From Hetaerina americana (taxonomy: Eukaryota; Arthropoda; Insecta; Odonata; Calopterygidae): 64,000 bases of DNA. Shown here in pieces: positions 1-12,998 of the stretch. Made by a program: the position numbers and the translations under genes. The stretch lies in contig JAKTNV010000004.1 in assembly GCA_022747635.1 (NCBI GenBank), positions 86,789,052 through 86,853,051 on the forward strand, in the 5' to 3' direction. Below the pieces are notes generated by a model. It was not told where the DNA came from. It worked only from the letters and a program-made list of their open reading frames with translations, and made no database searches. Every line of letters starts with the position of its first letter. Positions within the stretch are counted from its first letter, which is position 1.

Positions 1-332
1 ACGCACAAATCTTGTCACATCACATTTGGTCCGTACAAAGTACAAATTTCCAGATGAATGTCAGCATCTTTGAAATTTTTTTTATCAGTAATTAACCTTA
101 TCACCTAAAGGACTCCACATTAGGTGGGAATTTCAATTGTACTGTTCATTTTGACTCGCTGCTGTAAACAAACCACAAGCGGTGCGGCTTTCCAACCACT
201 GAAGATCGAGGCGTACTGACCTACTCTGTGGGTTAATACCGTGACCATTCGGCTCACTCCACTAATTATCACGCTATACGAAAACGGAGGCTACTTTCAG
301 GACAGCCATCGTATTGCGATTCATTCTTGTAT

Positions 333-633
333 TTGAATTCTAAGGCTTCCCACCCTGAGGGCGCGGGTTCAAATCCCGGCGGTGTTGAATATTTTTCAGA
401 GGTATCTCGATCCCTACTTGAGGTGCTTTGTGGAGGGCACTTTGAGTGAGTACGCCGTCCGTCGGATGGGACGTTAAACTGCGGACCCCTTGGCGCCTTT
501 CGTAAAGAGCAGGCTAATGCCGACGCCGGGTTTCTCTCCACCCTTCATCCTTTCCTGTCCATCCCCTATGGCGCAAATGACCTTAGCTGTTGGTCGCCTC
601 CCCTTAAAACTACTACTACTACTTGAATTCTAA
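333..633 (+). mobile_element. SINE-A copy 1, tRNA-derived, with target-site duplication
   Basis: The body runs 344-622 and is flanked on both sides by the 11-base duplication ttgaattctaa (333-343 and 623-633), the signature of LINE-assisted insertion. The head keeps a tRNA box B (gggttcaaatccc, about 366-378) but has lost box A, so the copy is 5' truncated. The body is unique to the family, and the tail is a short (act)n run. Other copies lie at 32906-33139, 59410-59705 and 60761-61043. The copy at 59410 keeps box A. The short minus-strand ORF across it is not a gene. Confidence 0.85.
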
Positions 634-644
634 ATGGTACCAAA

Positions 645-1621
645 TTTAAAGTCTCATAAAACCAAGGTTTGGGTATTTTTCAGAGGGATATGCATTCGCC
701 GGCAATGGAAACTCTTTCTTTTGAAGATTGGAAAAACTCCGCGTGACAATTCTTTTCATAACCGTGAAAACTAAACAGTGGAATTATTATTGGATTAAAA
801 TTTGAAATGTAGATGCGTAACGCTGTCAATAACCATTGTTTAAAAATTGTGTAAACAATCATTTAAGACAGCCGTAAGAGAAAAATAAATGTGCATGCCC
901 ACTATGAAAATTATCAAGTACTAAGCATTCACCGACTGGAGTGTCCGGTCATTAAGAAGAGGTTAGTCATTTGTTTTCTCCAGTCCTTACATTCAATTTG
1001 GAATTTTTGAAAATGTTAGTATTTCCTATCAGTTGAATAAAAAGTGATTAGTCGCATTTGGGACATCAAATACGAACATTACATATATTCCGTCAACAAG
1101 TAAATAAGGAAATATTTTTTTTATTATCATACCAAACATTTATTTGTGTTTTGTTTTCCATTTCCAGTCATATCAGTAAGTTCAGGTTCAATTTAATAGC
1201 ATAAGACATGTTTTGATTAATCGAACGAGTTGTGTTTTATCATTCATGTCTATTAAATGGTTGTTCCACTGTTTTACGTTAAAACTAAAATTTTAAGCAA
1301 TGGTAAACATGAGACATGATTTAATATGAGAAAATTTTCTTTAACTTACTACACGTATATTTGAACGCTATTAAACCATTAAAGCTTTAGCAGGAGTCAT
1401 GTTTTTACCTTTGTTTTGAGCTCCATATGCTTCGAACGCCATATGTTGAATTCATCGCAAAACTTTTGGTAATTTGATTAAGGTACTTGTTACAAGAATA
1501 CACCTTTGGCCTATCCAAAAATCACTATAATGCTAGGTACAAAATGTTAGGTACAGCTTTCAATCCGAAACGTGGTTCTATAGGTAAGGTTTACCTTTGA
1601 CTAAGTCTTAAGGTAAATAAA
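645..1621. other. AT-rich non-coding sequence, no feature seen
   Basis: There is no splice-consistent coding signal, tandem repeat or transposon end here. The only ORF is a chance 60-codon one. Confidence 0.6.
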
Positions 1622-1795
1622 ATTCACACATCAGGGTAATAAGGGGTCAGGTTATCTCTCTGTGTGGTCGTTGCTTTCCATGTTAGAGCTGGTACCCGAA
1701 AAATAACATTTCCTTGGAGAAACCGAAGATGCCGAAAGTCACCTAGAATCAAACCGGGGTATTCTAGACAATAGTTAGATGCTCTACACATTAAG
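1622..1795 (-). mobile_element. SINE-B copy, old and diverged
   Basis: Read on the minus strand, this matches the body of the SINE-B family seen best at 54653-54917: the 'gggtaccag..' segment, the 'ccttggaaa' segment and the terminal 'ttcacac' segment occur in the same order. A degenerate box B (ggtttgattc on the minus strand, about 1749-1758) marks the head. Many substitutions indicate an old insertion. Confidence 0.55.
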
Positions 1796-1799
1796 TCTG

Positions 1800-3170
1800 T
1801 CTTCCAAACTTTTTAAACGGTACAAATTTTAACTCCATATCCCACAGGAGTTTTACCAACTCTTTCTGTTCTCCAATTACCTCGTATTTTGAATAGAATT
1901 ACTTAAAAACATTCAATGCGGTACTTAAATACTAATGCTACAGATATTTCAACCTTTTTATTTAATCCAGCCATCAACGTTTCATATGCTGTTAGATTTG
2001 CTAGTTCATAACCTCCTTAGCCCAACGTAAGGCTGCCATTTCCCATCAGTTACCATTCGACGCCAAAATCTCCTGCATTATAATGCTAACCAAACGTATA
2101 TATTTTTTTCGTCAAATTTAAGACTAATTACAATTGATTTATGATCATTAGGTCACATCTTTAATATTTCCTTCTTATCTTCTTGTTTAATATTTCCTTC
2201 TTACCAAATTTCTTCCGTAAAAATGCGAAAAAACGGTAAAATTTCCTCTCTCCAGTCTAGATACAAGCAGTTATTATTTCATTGAGAGAAAAATTAAGTG
2301 CTTAAATATATTGGCTTCATTATTTTGTAAACCCGAAGTATGACTCATAGAAAATCTAAACAATCCTTCATGTCAATTCTGTTCGAATGCATATTTTTAA
2401 ATTATTAGCTAATACTTTTAGACACGGCAATACCATTATCATTTCAAATATATGGTCATAAAATCATTCGGGCTTCTTTAAAATGTAAAATAATATTTTT
2501 AAATTATGTGAAATATTTGCTAGTTTCCTTTGAAATTGTGATTTATATCATTTAACCAAGTCGAGAAAAAGTCTCGTATAACCTAACAACCTAACGTCCA
2601 TATCCGAAGGATTAATCTTACAAAAGTTCCAATTCTGCGTAGTCTTTTGCGTTTCAACTTGGCTTGGTGCAGAGTTCTTGACGATAGTCGTTACAGTGGC
2701 TCGATATTTTGAAAAATCCACGATCACCTTTGATTCCTGTATCCTTGCGTGTATGCAACACACAAAATTAATTTAATCCCAATTTTCAAGCTAATAAATG
2801 AAGATCTCCCACACACGAATCAGAACGTTGCATGCCTAATCCTACCGTGTTATTTTCCTCATGAATCATCGTGAATAATGAATTTATGATGGAATTTTAT
2901 TGCAATCACATGATAATCGTACGAAAAGTTGTACTACGAGAAAGAATTTAGGGGCAGACAATTTATTTCTCTCAAACGCGTACGGCAAGGTGGCATGATG
3001 GTTCATAATGCCCCTTCAACATGATTAAATGGCAAGAAAAATTTGCAAAAAACATCTGGTGAATTAAATATAAGGTCTCAAGGGATTCAACTCCAAAAAT
3101 ATGTTTTGTAAATATTGTAATTATATGGGTATATAATAATATATTATACCATTATAATATCCGTGAAAGT
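1800..3170. other. AT-rich non-coding sequence
   Basis: No recognisable exon, RNA gene or transposon. The minus ORF at 2548-2763 has no supporting splice or family signal. Confidence 0.55.
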
Positions 3171-3171
3171 G

Positions 3172-3371
3172 TTTCTGGGCGCCTGCAGCTCCACCCAAGC
3201 TATGTGGTTTTTCGGGTACCAGATCTTCCTGGGAAACCATAACCGACACAGGGAAAGGAACTGCCCCCCCTACCCTGATGTGTGAATTTCACACGCCGTC
3301 GGGCTTAGCACTGGGTGAAATCTATCATCACCGACCAAACCGACCTTCGGGTTGACTACTCTGCTTTTGGT
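3172..3371 (+). mobile_element. SINE-B copy, 5' truncated
   Basis: Shares the SINE-B body with 54653-54917, including 'ctccacccaagct', a 'ccagatcttcctgg' block and 'tgaatttcacacgccgtcgg'. The tRNA-like head is missing. Confidence 0.8.
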
Positions 3372-4788
3372 TATTGTGATTTAAAAAATACAGATGCTAA
3401 GGTAGATAGTGTCGGGTGACACACAAAACCTTAGAATCGCAATCAAACTTGAAACAAAAACATTAATATCTCAAATTGAATCTTTTTCATAAAAAAATAA
3501 TCAAATCAGGCAATAAGAACGAAATACAAGGAGGTGGTTGATGACCTTAGATAGAAAAACAGACGGAAGGAGTCAAAGAAAAAGACGAGGGTAGTGACAG
3601 AAGACGAAAGACGAAAGGTGACTGTAAGAATGAAAATAAACTGGGGGGGAAGGAAAAAGGGATTCAAAACGAGCATAAGGGCAAGCAACGGATTAAAGAG
3701 TTAAAAACGCTCCATATATGGCCAAATACCAAATAATCAGAACATTGTGATTCCAAAATTTGTCCGAACGTGACTTTCTCATTCCATTCAATAGCATTAT
3801 ATATACAAGAAATTTTTGAGCGACTTCCTGAACGTAAACTTTGATTGGAAATGAGCCGTTCAAATTAATTACCCTTAAATACAAGACCGTGATCATAACA
3901 TAAGTAATATTCAAGTATCTTGTGTAAGGGTTCTTAAGTGAAACTTGGAGAAAAAATCACACGTGTGAGAAAGGGTCTAAAATTGACAAATGACATTTTT
4001 ATTGTAATTATACAGACACCCTGTATAATAGTGAATATTTAGGCCCAGTCTACGAATTTAGTAAAAGAGACAAGCGATCTACCATCCATACTAACCAGGT
4101 TGCTGTTACTACTGCACGGCAAAAATTTTCCCATAAAATGGACTCTCGTAAGTCGCGAGAGGAAAGTTAACTCTACGAGTTAAAACTCTGATTTTTTCTC
4201 TCTTGAATCTCAGGTATATAAAAATAAATCCTTGTTCCCCTATCAAAATTGGGCGCCATATTGTTTTAAATAGCATGGCTAACCACAGGAACTTAATAAT
4301 TACTGATTCATGGAGCTTGAACTATACAAATATAGAACGAATATTGATTGCGAATTGTGTTAGCTAAATGGTTAAAAAACAATCTAAGAACATTGGGAAA
4401 ATTCCAATAACATTCACGTAGTGACTACTTGGGCGTGGACCAATGGGTCAGGCCACATACTCTAGTCTGGTTTTTGAAGAAGAGAATAAGGAAGGCAACT
4501 CAGTTATGCATCAAAATTAGCATTTTGTTCTACTAATCGTCCAGGCACTCTTTCTGGGAATTGAATACAACCGACATGTCAATTTCCCTTGCCTCCAACG
4601 CTCGAAACAAAGTCCTCGACGTGGAGACCATCGCATTAACCACCTTTACGCCAATCCAATTCCCTTTCCATTCAAATATTTCGCATCCAAGATCTTCCCT
4701 TTCAAATATTTTTTACTAAATCTTAGGGGCAAGGATAAAATTATCATGAGGAGCGCTTTCACTCATGCGCGATTGTATTTATCTCCAG
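3372..4788. other. Non-coding sequence with a tiny TA-flanked palindrome
   Basis: No gene is seen. At 4011-4025 tacagacaccctgta, flanked by TA, looks like a remnant of a mariner or MITE end (compare the cagggtg ends at 24277 and 49447). Confidence 0.4.
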
Positions 4789-4880
4789 TTGACATCCCAG
4801 CTCTGCGAGATGGATGACTTCCTCACGCTCTACAGGCAGAATTACACTTGGCCAGCCAAAGGCAGGAGACTAGTAAGAGG
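4789..4880 (+). CDS. Candidate short coding exon, unidentified plus-strand gene
   Basis: A polypyrimidine-ended acceptor (tttatctccag) precedes an open segment of 30 codons plus two bases, and a strong donor follows (AGAGG|gtaagc). In frame it contains MDDFLTLYRQNYTWPAKGRR, rich in aromatic and charged residues as real coding sequence usually is. The ATG at 4810-4812 has a favourable context (G at -3 and +4), so this may be the first coding exon. It ends two bases into a codon, and the exon at 27965 needs exactly two bases, so the two are phase compatible and would join through a Gly codon. I do not recognise the protein. The link over 23 kb is inference, and the exon itself is a moderate-confidence call. 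Confidence 0.4.
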
Positions 4881-7800
4881 GTAAGCACTTTCCTTCCAAA
4901 GTCACCAACCAAAGTTTTAAGTTTCACCGCGATTATTCCTCTCGCCCTCTTTCGCGATAGTTTAAGTGAAAGTTGGGTAAGCAGGAATGCACAATTTCAG
5001 GGTATGATATGCCTTTTAATGAAATAAATTTATTAATTTTGGCCACCGTTAAGGAAGGTAGAAAATATGTCAGTATCAAAAATTGCTTATTGTAATGCAA
5101 ATCATTAGGTTAATTAGTGTAATGTTGAGCGCATAGCTTCGACATGATGCAGTAGGTACTTTTGGTACATTAAGTCGGAGAAGCAGCTTCCTCTAACATT
5201 TGAACTGCCTCTAATGGTAACAATTTATTCGTTGATCAATAATTAACGCCATATTAAAATGACAAAAGCCTTCATTATTTTTTAATATTCAATCCCCAAG
5301 CATTCCCAATCTGATAGGTCAATTTGCGAGCATTTAATTGAAATAATAGTTGGAGCAGAGATGAAGACAAACGAATTTTCAAATGTGATGAGGCTATGGA
5401 AATTAAAATTCTAAGAAGGTACGAAAATTGGGTGGAGCATACACTGAGTAGCAGTAGAATTCCTGAAGGCGATGATAGAATGTGAAGTTGCCAGAGAGAG
5501 AGAAAGAAAATGGGATTTTTATATGCAGCATGAAAGCAGGTAGGGCATATGAAGAATTGCATAAGAAAATAATAATGGGTAAACAGATTACACAATATTT
5601 TTTAGGAATCGCAAAAACTCGTACCTTAAATTGGAGAGAAGGATAGGTCCGAATACCATTCCCGCCGTCTCAATCTCCGACCTTAACTTCTCACTCGCTC
5701 CGAGATTCCAGCATAGGTCCTAAGGGACTTTATAGCACATCCTGCACTCCAGCTGATCCTAAATCCTTGCTTCCAGTACCCAACAGAGCCAACCCAAAGC
5801 TTTGATGAGAGCTATCAGGGAGTGGAGGCCGGGCTGTAACGATCCCCGATGCGCGATATCACTTTATCGTAGAACATTGCGGATCGGTGAGCACGTGGAT
5901 TCCCTATCTCTGCTTCTACGTGTGGTTTTCCGCTTAATGAACCTGGTGCCTGTGAAAAAAAAATGATGCGGGTAATGGGCGTCCACGGAGATATTGAAAC
6001 GTTGATGTTCTAGCTATCGGCTGTCAAGTACCGAAAGGCGTATATTCCTAGAGCCAATAAAATCATAGCGTGTGGCAATATACGCCAATATCGACGTTTT
6101 AGTCAACACTTTTTACGTCATCGCAAAGAAATCAATGCATAGAAGGATCCTGCAAATAAATTTCCCCCTTTTTGAAGAATATATGTTTTGGAATGTTCTG
6201 TCTTCTATCATAGCTTTATTTGATGCTGGTATACACAGCTTCTGTTGCAGAGGCATTGTCATGGATTAGCGACCGAAACACTCCCATCAGCAGCCTTGTG
6301 AGCCCTAGCCAATACCCACCATCTATTCTAAATGCGGCCGTTAAGAAATTTTGGCAATGCTAAGAGATATTGTCTGTCCTCTAGTTTATGTTTATTTCTC
6401 TATGTTGTTTTTAATATGAAATAAATAACTCGGTAATTCCATGAGAACTTTATTACACATTGCGTTACATTATTAACACGCTATAATTTCATTTTAAATA
6501 TGTTGTGTGAATGTCATAAAGTTACAATGGAGACAACAAATTTCTCTATGTTTATTTAATCCCCATTCGCTAGTCCAATCGGCCCCCTATTCAAATTGTT
6601 GCCCTCAAATTAAAAATTGATAACTTTAAAAATGTGTCACTTTGTGACTTCCTTTATCTTAATCCCGGTAAGCACCGATTTTTCGTTCCCTTGAGTGGAG
6701 CCTCCAAATTAAATCTCTAAAAAACTTTACATCACGTGACCCACACCATTTTCCATTTTAAGATATAAACGATAGGGTAAAAATTATGAAAAATTATCGA
6801 ATATTTGAGGGAGGAACGGAAAAAATAAAAGGAGAGTCAAAGCAGATACGAATTAGTTGAATCAGTAGCTCCCTTCTTTAAATTTACTTAACCCCCTAAT
6901 CGCTGAAAATTGTGTATTTGAAATGTGACGAGAATGTTCGAGAAGCAAAATCAGTAAGTTTAGCACTGTTTCTTGCTAGTTTTTTGAGAAATGATTGGCA
7001 ATGTTTATCAACGGAAACACTAATCTGGAAGTCCAATAATATCAATCTTGTGAACAGCAAAAAAGAAATTTCACCTAATCCATATCGTTTTAATTTAAAA
7101 TTAGGATCCTTTTTCTGGTTATGCAATTATATGAATTAGTAGAACTTAATCTGGTCGGACACTCAGCATTCTGAGACATAATATTACTATATATACTACA
7201 TATTTATGTGCTACATACACGTATTTCCCAGGAATATTTTATGCACGATTTCATATTATCATAAAAAGTTAAATTGTAATATTATCATCGGCGGCTTAAA
7301 ATAAAAAATAAACATTTTCAATCTACGATTTATGCATTAAAATGGTTTTTATGCATGAAAGCTAAGGCGAGCGGTTCAGCAGTTTGAATGCTATTGCACA
7401 ATTTGAGAATCGCCAGGTCATACTTACTTGAAGAGAAAAAAAATGAGGGAAAGCATGCACCTACTTATTGCATTGAACGTATACACATCTGTCAGAATTC
7501 TTTAAATTTTACTTCTCTGTGTAGTTCATCTCTCTCTTTCTGAGCTCGAATATTAGACCAATGACCAAAGGAGGAAAATTAAGTCTTTGTGCTGGCGTGT
7601 CAAAAAGTCCCCAACGTGCAATTAGCCCGGCAATCGAAAACGCCACTCTATGCACGGGAAAGTCTGGCGATGCTTTCGAAGCATTCTTTTCGACGACGTG
7701 GTACCCCTATTGGATGAAAAACGAATGCATGTTCAAAACTACCGTGGGGAGCGGTAGATGACATGGAAAACTGAAATCTTTCGTGTCATGTCGACTTGAA

Positions 7801-9033
7801 ACTTGTGATGAAATTACAAACCGGACTAATTGAGTCTTCTTTGCAGAAATAGGGTAGAAAACTCGTAAATAAGTCCACTGAAACTTTGAATGGAATCTCA
7901 AAGGAAAGAGTTCAAATCATCGGAAAATCTACGGAAATGTGGACGAGGAGGAGCATACACAAGAACAGACGGATTCAAACACAGGAACAAACTCAAGGAG
8001 CTGATATGATAGAAAAATACATCGAAACTGCTGAAAAGATATAAACTAATTCATTTTATGACACATGAATTAATTTATTGCCATTGCGGAAAACAAGACA
8101 ATTACATAATATGGGGTAATGTGTGTGTGAAAAGTTTAACTTAAACAATAAAAGCTAAAATTGGGAAAATGAGAATGGATGAGAATGTTTTCCAAAACAA
8201 AAATGGAAAGAAAGAGAGGCGGAATACAAAAAAATATTACCCTCAATTCTCAAAGAAAGTCGAATTCAAAATAACACTGATAATCTGGTCATAAATGGGA
8301 ATTGGCCCGGGAAATTAAATTTTTGCCGAGATCTGGACTCCTTTTCAAGTATCATAGGGGCAAAGAAGGCGTTTTACTTCTTCACTAAGGTTAGTCTCTT
8401 AGGGCATTTCATTAATTTGGAAGTGGCTGGTGAAAGCTCTACCCAGATTATTGGAAATAAGTCAAAAGTCCATCCCATAAGCTATGTTAATGAGCATTAT
8501 AATATCGAGGACTATTACCGCGTCAGAAGGCAGGAAATTTTACTAAGTCAAAATCTTACTAAGCAATAACTAAAGCGACGGAAACTATTAAACACAAGAC
8601 TCAATTATACGATTTGGACTCAAGATGGTTCAAAGAGGTTTACTGCTAGAATCTCAAGCTACTTTTTCAGTGAGACGGAAGACTGAAGTAACAAGACATT
8701 TCGCGTATCCAGAATCATAGATTTAGAGTCATTATTGTCAGTCCTGAGCTTTGGTTATAATTAAAATTGAAAGACTTTTTGCTATTGACAGTAATGAAAA
8801 GTTAAAATATGGGCGTGTTCCAGAAAACATTACTCACATGAAGGTATTCGTTTGGATTACTAAAGCACAAAGGGTGTTGCATGACATCTAAGATTTGTAA
8901 AACTTTAGCTTGAATATTTAAGGAACAAGTAACAAATAAATATAGTTTTCTCTCACTTCTAACGGAAATCACTCGAGAATATTATAAATAAGTTGTTCTA
9001 ACATTAAACCAAATCACATAATCTACTCGAAGG
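4881..9033. other. Non-coding, possibly intron of the plus-strand gene
   Basis: A 4 kb stretch without a convincing exon or identifiable transposon. Overlapping ORFs at 6896-7139 on both strands, and those at 6072, 7561 and 7707, lack splice, codon or family support. 5640-5960 is less AT-rich than its surroundings but is not recognisable. Confidence 0.45.
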
Positions 9034-9275
9034 TTGGTTTGCTAGGTGGAGGGAGAGCTCATCTAATACTAAACCCAACGATGTGCATAACTCACACAAG
9101 ACAGCCAGTTTCTTTCCTCATCTTGTCTGCGGTTTCTCAGAAAGATCTGGTTCCTGAAAAATCGCACAGCTTAGATGATGCTGACATTAAAGGGAATCGA
9201 ACTCAGGCACTTCGGCAAATAGTCCAGCTCCCCACCCATTGGACCATGTCCAAGTCTTTGGCTGAGCCAAATGTT
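9034..9275 (-). mobile_element. SINE-B copy, old, with tRNA-like head
   Basis: On the minus strand the head at about 9200-9260 has a box A-like segment (ggtccaatgggtgggg) and a box B (gagttcgattcc). These are followed by the SINE-B body (ctaagctgtgcgatttttcagg). It is considerably diverged from the 54653 copy. Confidence 0.65.
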
Positions 9276-9299
9276 TCTCATTGAATTAAAATGTGACCT

Positions 9300-10205
9300 G
9301 GCTAGAAGGGAAAAAACTGCTGTGATGCCTCGAGGCTCTGTATCTTTAGGCTCCAAACAGGTTTCTTCCTACGCAAAAGCGGGCAGAAATGTACGCGCAT
9401 GTGATTAAATTGGTGGTCATCCCCACGATATGCTGGAAACCACCGTAATCAAAATTTGAATTATGACGCTGCTTCAGGGCCTTAGTGACCTAGCCTGACG
9501 TTGGCCTCAGTGGTGGGCCTATTAGTGGGGGGAGATGGCGTCATATCAATGATGAATGACGCGCAGGAAATCGAATTCTTCACTTCCTGCGGATCCGGAA
9601 TCTTTGCAGGGGATGAACTGACAGGAAACGGGGCCATGACTTATCTAGTTTGAAAAATTTCGCCGTAAGCGAGCCGTTTCGTCTAAACCTTCCAGCAAGG
9701 CTCACGGCTAATATAAGAACATTTCAGAAAGTTTTCTTAAAATTAGTGAGATTCGTTGCAAGAAAAAAGAGTGAGTTTATGATAGAGAAATAAATACTAT
9801 CATATGTAATATGCTTAAATAGCTTTTCCGACAATCTAGAAAATATTTTATGACGAGCTAGTGGCGACATTTCGTATAAAATGTTTACGTGCTCTGGGGA
9901 GAGGGGAAAGCTGGTGAGTGAGAATCGAAACTGTCAACCTTCGACCTGAACAAAATTTTGATATAATAGCATTAAAGTATCCTGGATTACGTGGACGATA
10001 ATTGGGTAATTATCGAGGAGGTGCAGTCACAATATCGCTCTTTTCCAGGAGCGGTAATTCAGAGGCCTTACTTAATAGTCCCTCTGGATCGAAAATAACT
10101 GTATGTACAGGTATGTATGATATCCCGTAACTCATTTGGGCCAATTTTCTCTCAGCTAATCCTTCGCACTAATCTTTCGTGTCAAATTATTCATTCACCC
10201 TTTTA
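9300..10205. other. Unassigned sequence
   Basis: 9380-9660 is somewhat GC-richer than its flanks but has no long ORF or recognisable repeat. The remainder is AT-rich. Confidence 0.4.
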
Positions 10206-11475
10206 CGAGGGTAGTTTGAAAATATTCGGAATCAACATCAGGTGTCAGTGCTAGCGCAACGAATTTTCCTCATGGTTATAGGTAATCCTCTATGAGTAAG
10301 CATGTAACGCGTCAGTGCTCTGAGAAGAGATCTGCGATGGTACCACCCACTCTGTTGTTCCCGTGTAGTGATTTGTGAAGATTGAAAAAATTGAGATTCG
10401 AGCCGTGATTAAATACTCTGTAAAGTAAGGTATGAATGCAAAGGAAATTCATGCCCACTTTCAGAACACTCTGGGGGACTCTGCTCCTTCATATTTAACT
10501 GTTGCCAAGTGGACAAACGAGTTTAAGTTTGGTCGGGACAGCTTAGATGATAATCCGCGCAGTGGTCAAAATGTGCTACTACCCCAGATATTATTGCAAA
10601 AAAGCATAAATTGGTCATCGAAGGATCGCCGACCGAAAGTGCGAGACATCGCTGAAGCTGTTGAGATGTCATCTGAAAGGGCATATTACTTGAATTGGAT
10701 ATGAGAAAACGATCTGCTAGATGAGTAACGTGACTCTTGACGGAGGACCATAAATGCATCAAAATGAAAATTTCCGAACAATGTTTTACCCGTTTTAAAA
10801 GCAATCAACAGAGATTTTCTGCGCCGGTTTGTGACCGCAGATTAAAATTGGATCCACTATTATACCCCAGAGACAAAACAGCATTCAGAGCAGTGGAAAC
10901 ATGTTCATTCACCACCACTAGAGAAAGCAAATACAATACAGTCGACCGCAAAGGTGATGACTTCAGTTTACTGGGATTCGAAAGGGATTCTGCTGATGGA
11001 TTATCTTCCCACTGGTCTAATAATTACTACTTAATACTGCGCTAACCTCCTGGACCAACTGCAAAAAAAAGATACACGAAAAAAAGGCCAAGTTTGGCAA
11101 GAAAGAAAGTCATCTTTAATTTAAAAAATCACGCCTAGACAGCAGGGTCGTTGTGATGGCTAACATACGTGAATTTAGATAGGAGTTATTGCCACACCCG
11201 CCTAATTCGCCTGATTTGACCCCTTCAGATTTTCATCTCATCCCCTGGGTCAAAATTTTCCTCATTGGAAGGAGATTTTCTCCGAACAAAGAACTAGCAG
11301 CTGAAGCATTTTGCTGGCGTGAAAGAATCTAATTTTTGAGATGGGATTACGACATTGAACATCGCTGAACCAAGTGCATTAGTGCACAGGGAGGCTAGAT
11401 TAAAGAATAAAAAAGCTTCAGTGAGGTAAGCCGTCTATTTCTATTCCATTCCGAGAACTTTTCAAATTGCCCACA
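10206..11475 (+). mobile_element. Decayed mariner transposon
   Basis: The left end begins after TA at 10204-10205 with cgagggtagtttgaaaatat. An imperfect inverted match (tccgagaacttttcaaattg) lies near 11453-11475, giving about 1.27 kb, the normal mariner length. Inside, 10432-10704 encodes a degraded paired-type helix-turn-helix (motifs like TVAKWTNEFK and RPKVRDIAEA). Near 11200-11240 the reading PPNSPDLTPSDFH matches the block that carries the third catalytic Asp. Multiple stops and frameshifts make it an old, inactive copy. Confidence 0.75.
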
Positions 11476-12055
11476 TATTTCAGTATTTTGGAATAAGTAA
11501 GGATTTCAGTTTAATGTGAGGTTATTCGTTTCTTAAGATGTGTTTGTGGAAGAGAAACAGAGTTATGGAGAGGAATGAATGGGTTACGAAAGAGTTCGGT
11601 CCGAAGTCTCACGTCAGGCTCAATAGCGCTTTCTATTGGGTCAGTACGCAGATTGAGTATCACACAGAAAGTTTTTGACCTAGTGTATATATGTGACTCT
11701 AAGTTGATATTAGAGTCCATGTATTATTATTTACTATATGTGAGCTCTGTGAGCAGTAACTCGGGTGTCTTGAGTTGGGGAGAGGTGAAAACGTTCGTTA
11801 GTTGGTATTCCTGCTTCTGGCAGGCATTTGGGCTGCAATAGTTTTACCCCAATCTGAGAGTCCGCTGTGTTAGAATACAATACCATGCTGTCAATACAGC
11901 AATATCCTTCTTTTTCCCCATTCAACACGTATCCGGTGGCTGTGTACAAACTTCTGAAAATGAAGGTACTAATATTAGACAAACCCAAACCAAATATACT
12001 CATCAGGTTTAGTCATACTGAGGGAATGGGTGATGTTAGTCGAATCTCCAAACAG

Positions 12056-12056
<1 letters not shown>
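11476..12056. other. Unassigned sequence
   Basis: ORFs overlap on both strands (11511-12003), but no splice sites, codon pattern or family motif supports any of them. Confidence 0.4.
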
Positions 12057-12090
<34 letters not shown>

Positions 12091-12295
12091 CTCATTTATA
12101 TAGAAACAGACATAAGGAAAAGGGATAGGAACACACATTAAGGACAAATACAGGAGAAGTGGGGATGACGGAATCAGGCAGATCACGAGTGAAAAATAGT
12201 GTTTGTCCTTTATGTGTGTTCCTATCCCTTTTCCTTATATCTGTTTCTATATAAATGAGTATTTGTTCACCGTTTGGCGGGATTTCGTGTTTGAA

Positions 12296-12354
<59 letters not shown>

Positions 12355-12360
12355 TTTTTT
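12057..12360. repeat. SINE-C-derived hairpin between TA/GT microsatellites
   Basis: Two inverted arms of about 65 bp (about 12090-12155 and about 12199-12264) share the SINE-C unit (aggaaaagggataggaacac on the left, its complement on the right) and are separated by about 45 bases. (TA)n lies at 12057-12086 on the left. On the right the unit continues through 'gtttggcgggatttcgtgtt' into (GT)n and (TA)n at 12296-12350. A similar but larger array is at 25554-26265. Confidence 0.8.
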
Positions 12361-12439
12361 TTTTTTAAGTAATCTACCGGTTAAGGTAGGTTTTTGGATG
12401 GACACAACTACCAACAAATATTTTAGTACTCCTAACTAA

Positions 12440-12998
12440 ACACAAAATCCATCATCCTACTCTATATCAGGTCCCTCTTCATCTCTGAGTACTTTCTTCC
12501 TCCCTTCATCCCGTCCAACAACCCTATCCTGTTCCTTCCCTTTCCTCTTTTGCCCAACATTCTACCCTCTATCAGAGTCTTCAAAATCCCACTGCCGGTC
12601 AAAACCCCCTTCATCCACTTTTCCTGCCTCCATAGGATTGCTCCCAACAAACCCCTCTCTTCGCCCACCATACCAAGTACTTCCTCATTTGTTTTCTTCT
12701 CTGTCCATTTCACCTTCTCCATTCTTCTCCACACCCACATTTCAAAAGCCTCCAATCTACGTCTATCCTCCTGCTTCAATGACCACGTTTCCGCTCCGTA
12801 CATAGCTACGCTCCATATCAAAGTTTTTACGAGTCTCTTCTTAACATCCTTACTCAAAGTCCCTGTCATCAACTCCCTCCTCCTTGTGAAAGCCTCTTTG
12901 CCTAGCGCAATTCTTCTCCTTACGTCCCTACTACTTTGACCGTGTTGGTCCAAAACACTACCGAGATACGTAAACTGTTCTACCTGCTCTAGCTTTAG

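Noticed and set aside
6896..7139. Overlapping ORFs on both strands
   Set aside because: Chance mirror ORFs; no splice or homology support.
12550..12939. Plus-strand 129-codon ORF
   Set aside because: Antisense shadow of the RTE fragment on the minus strand.
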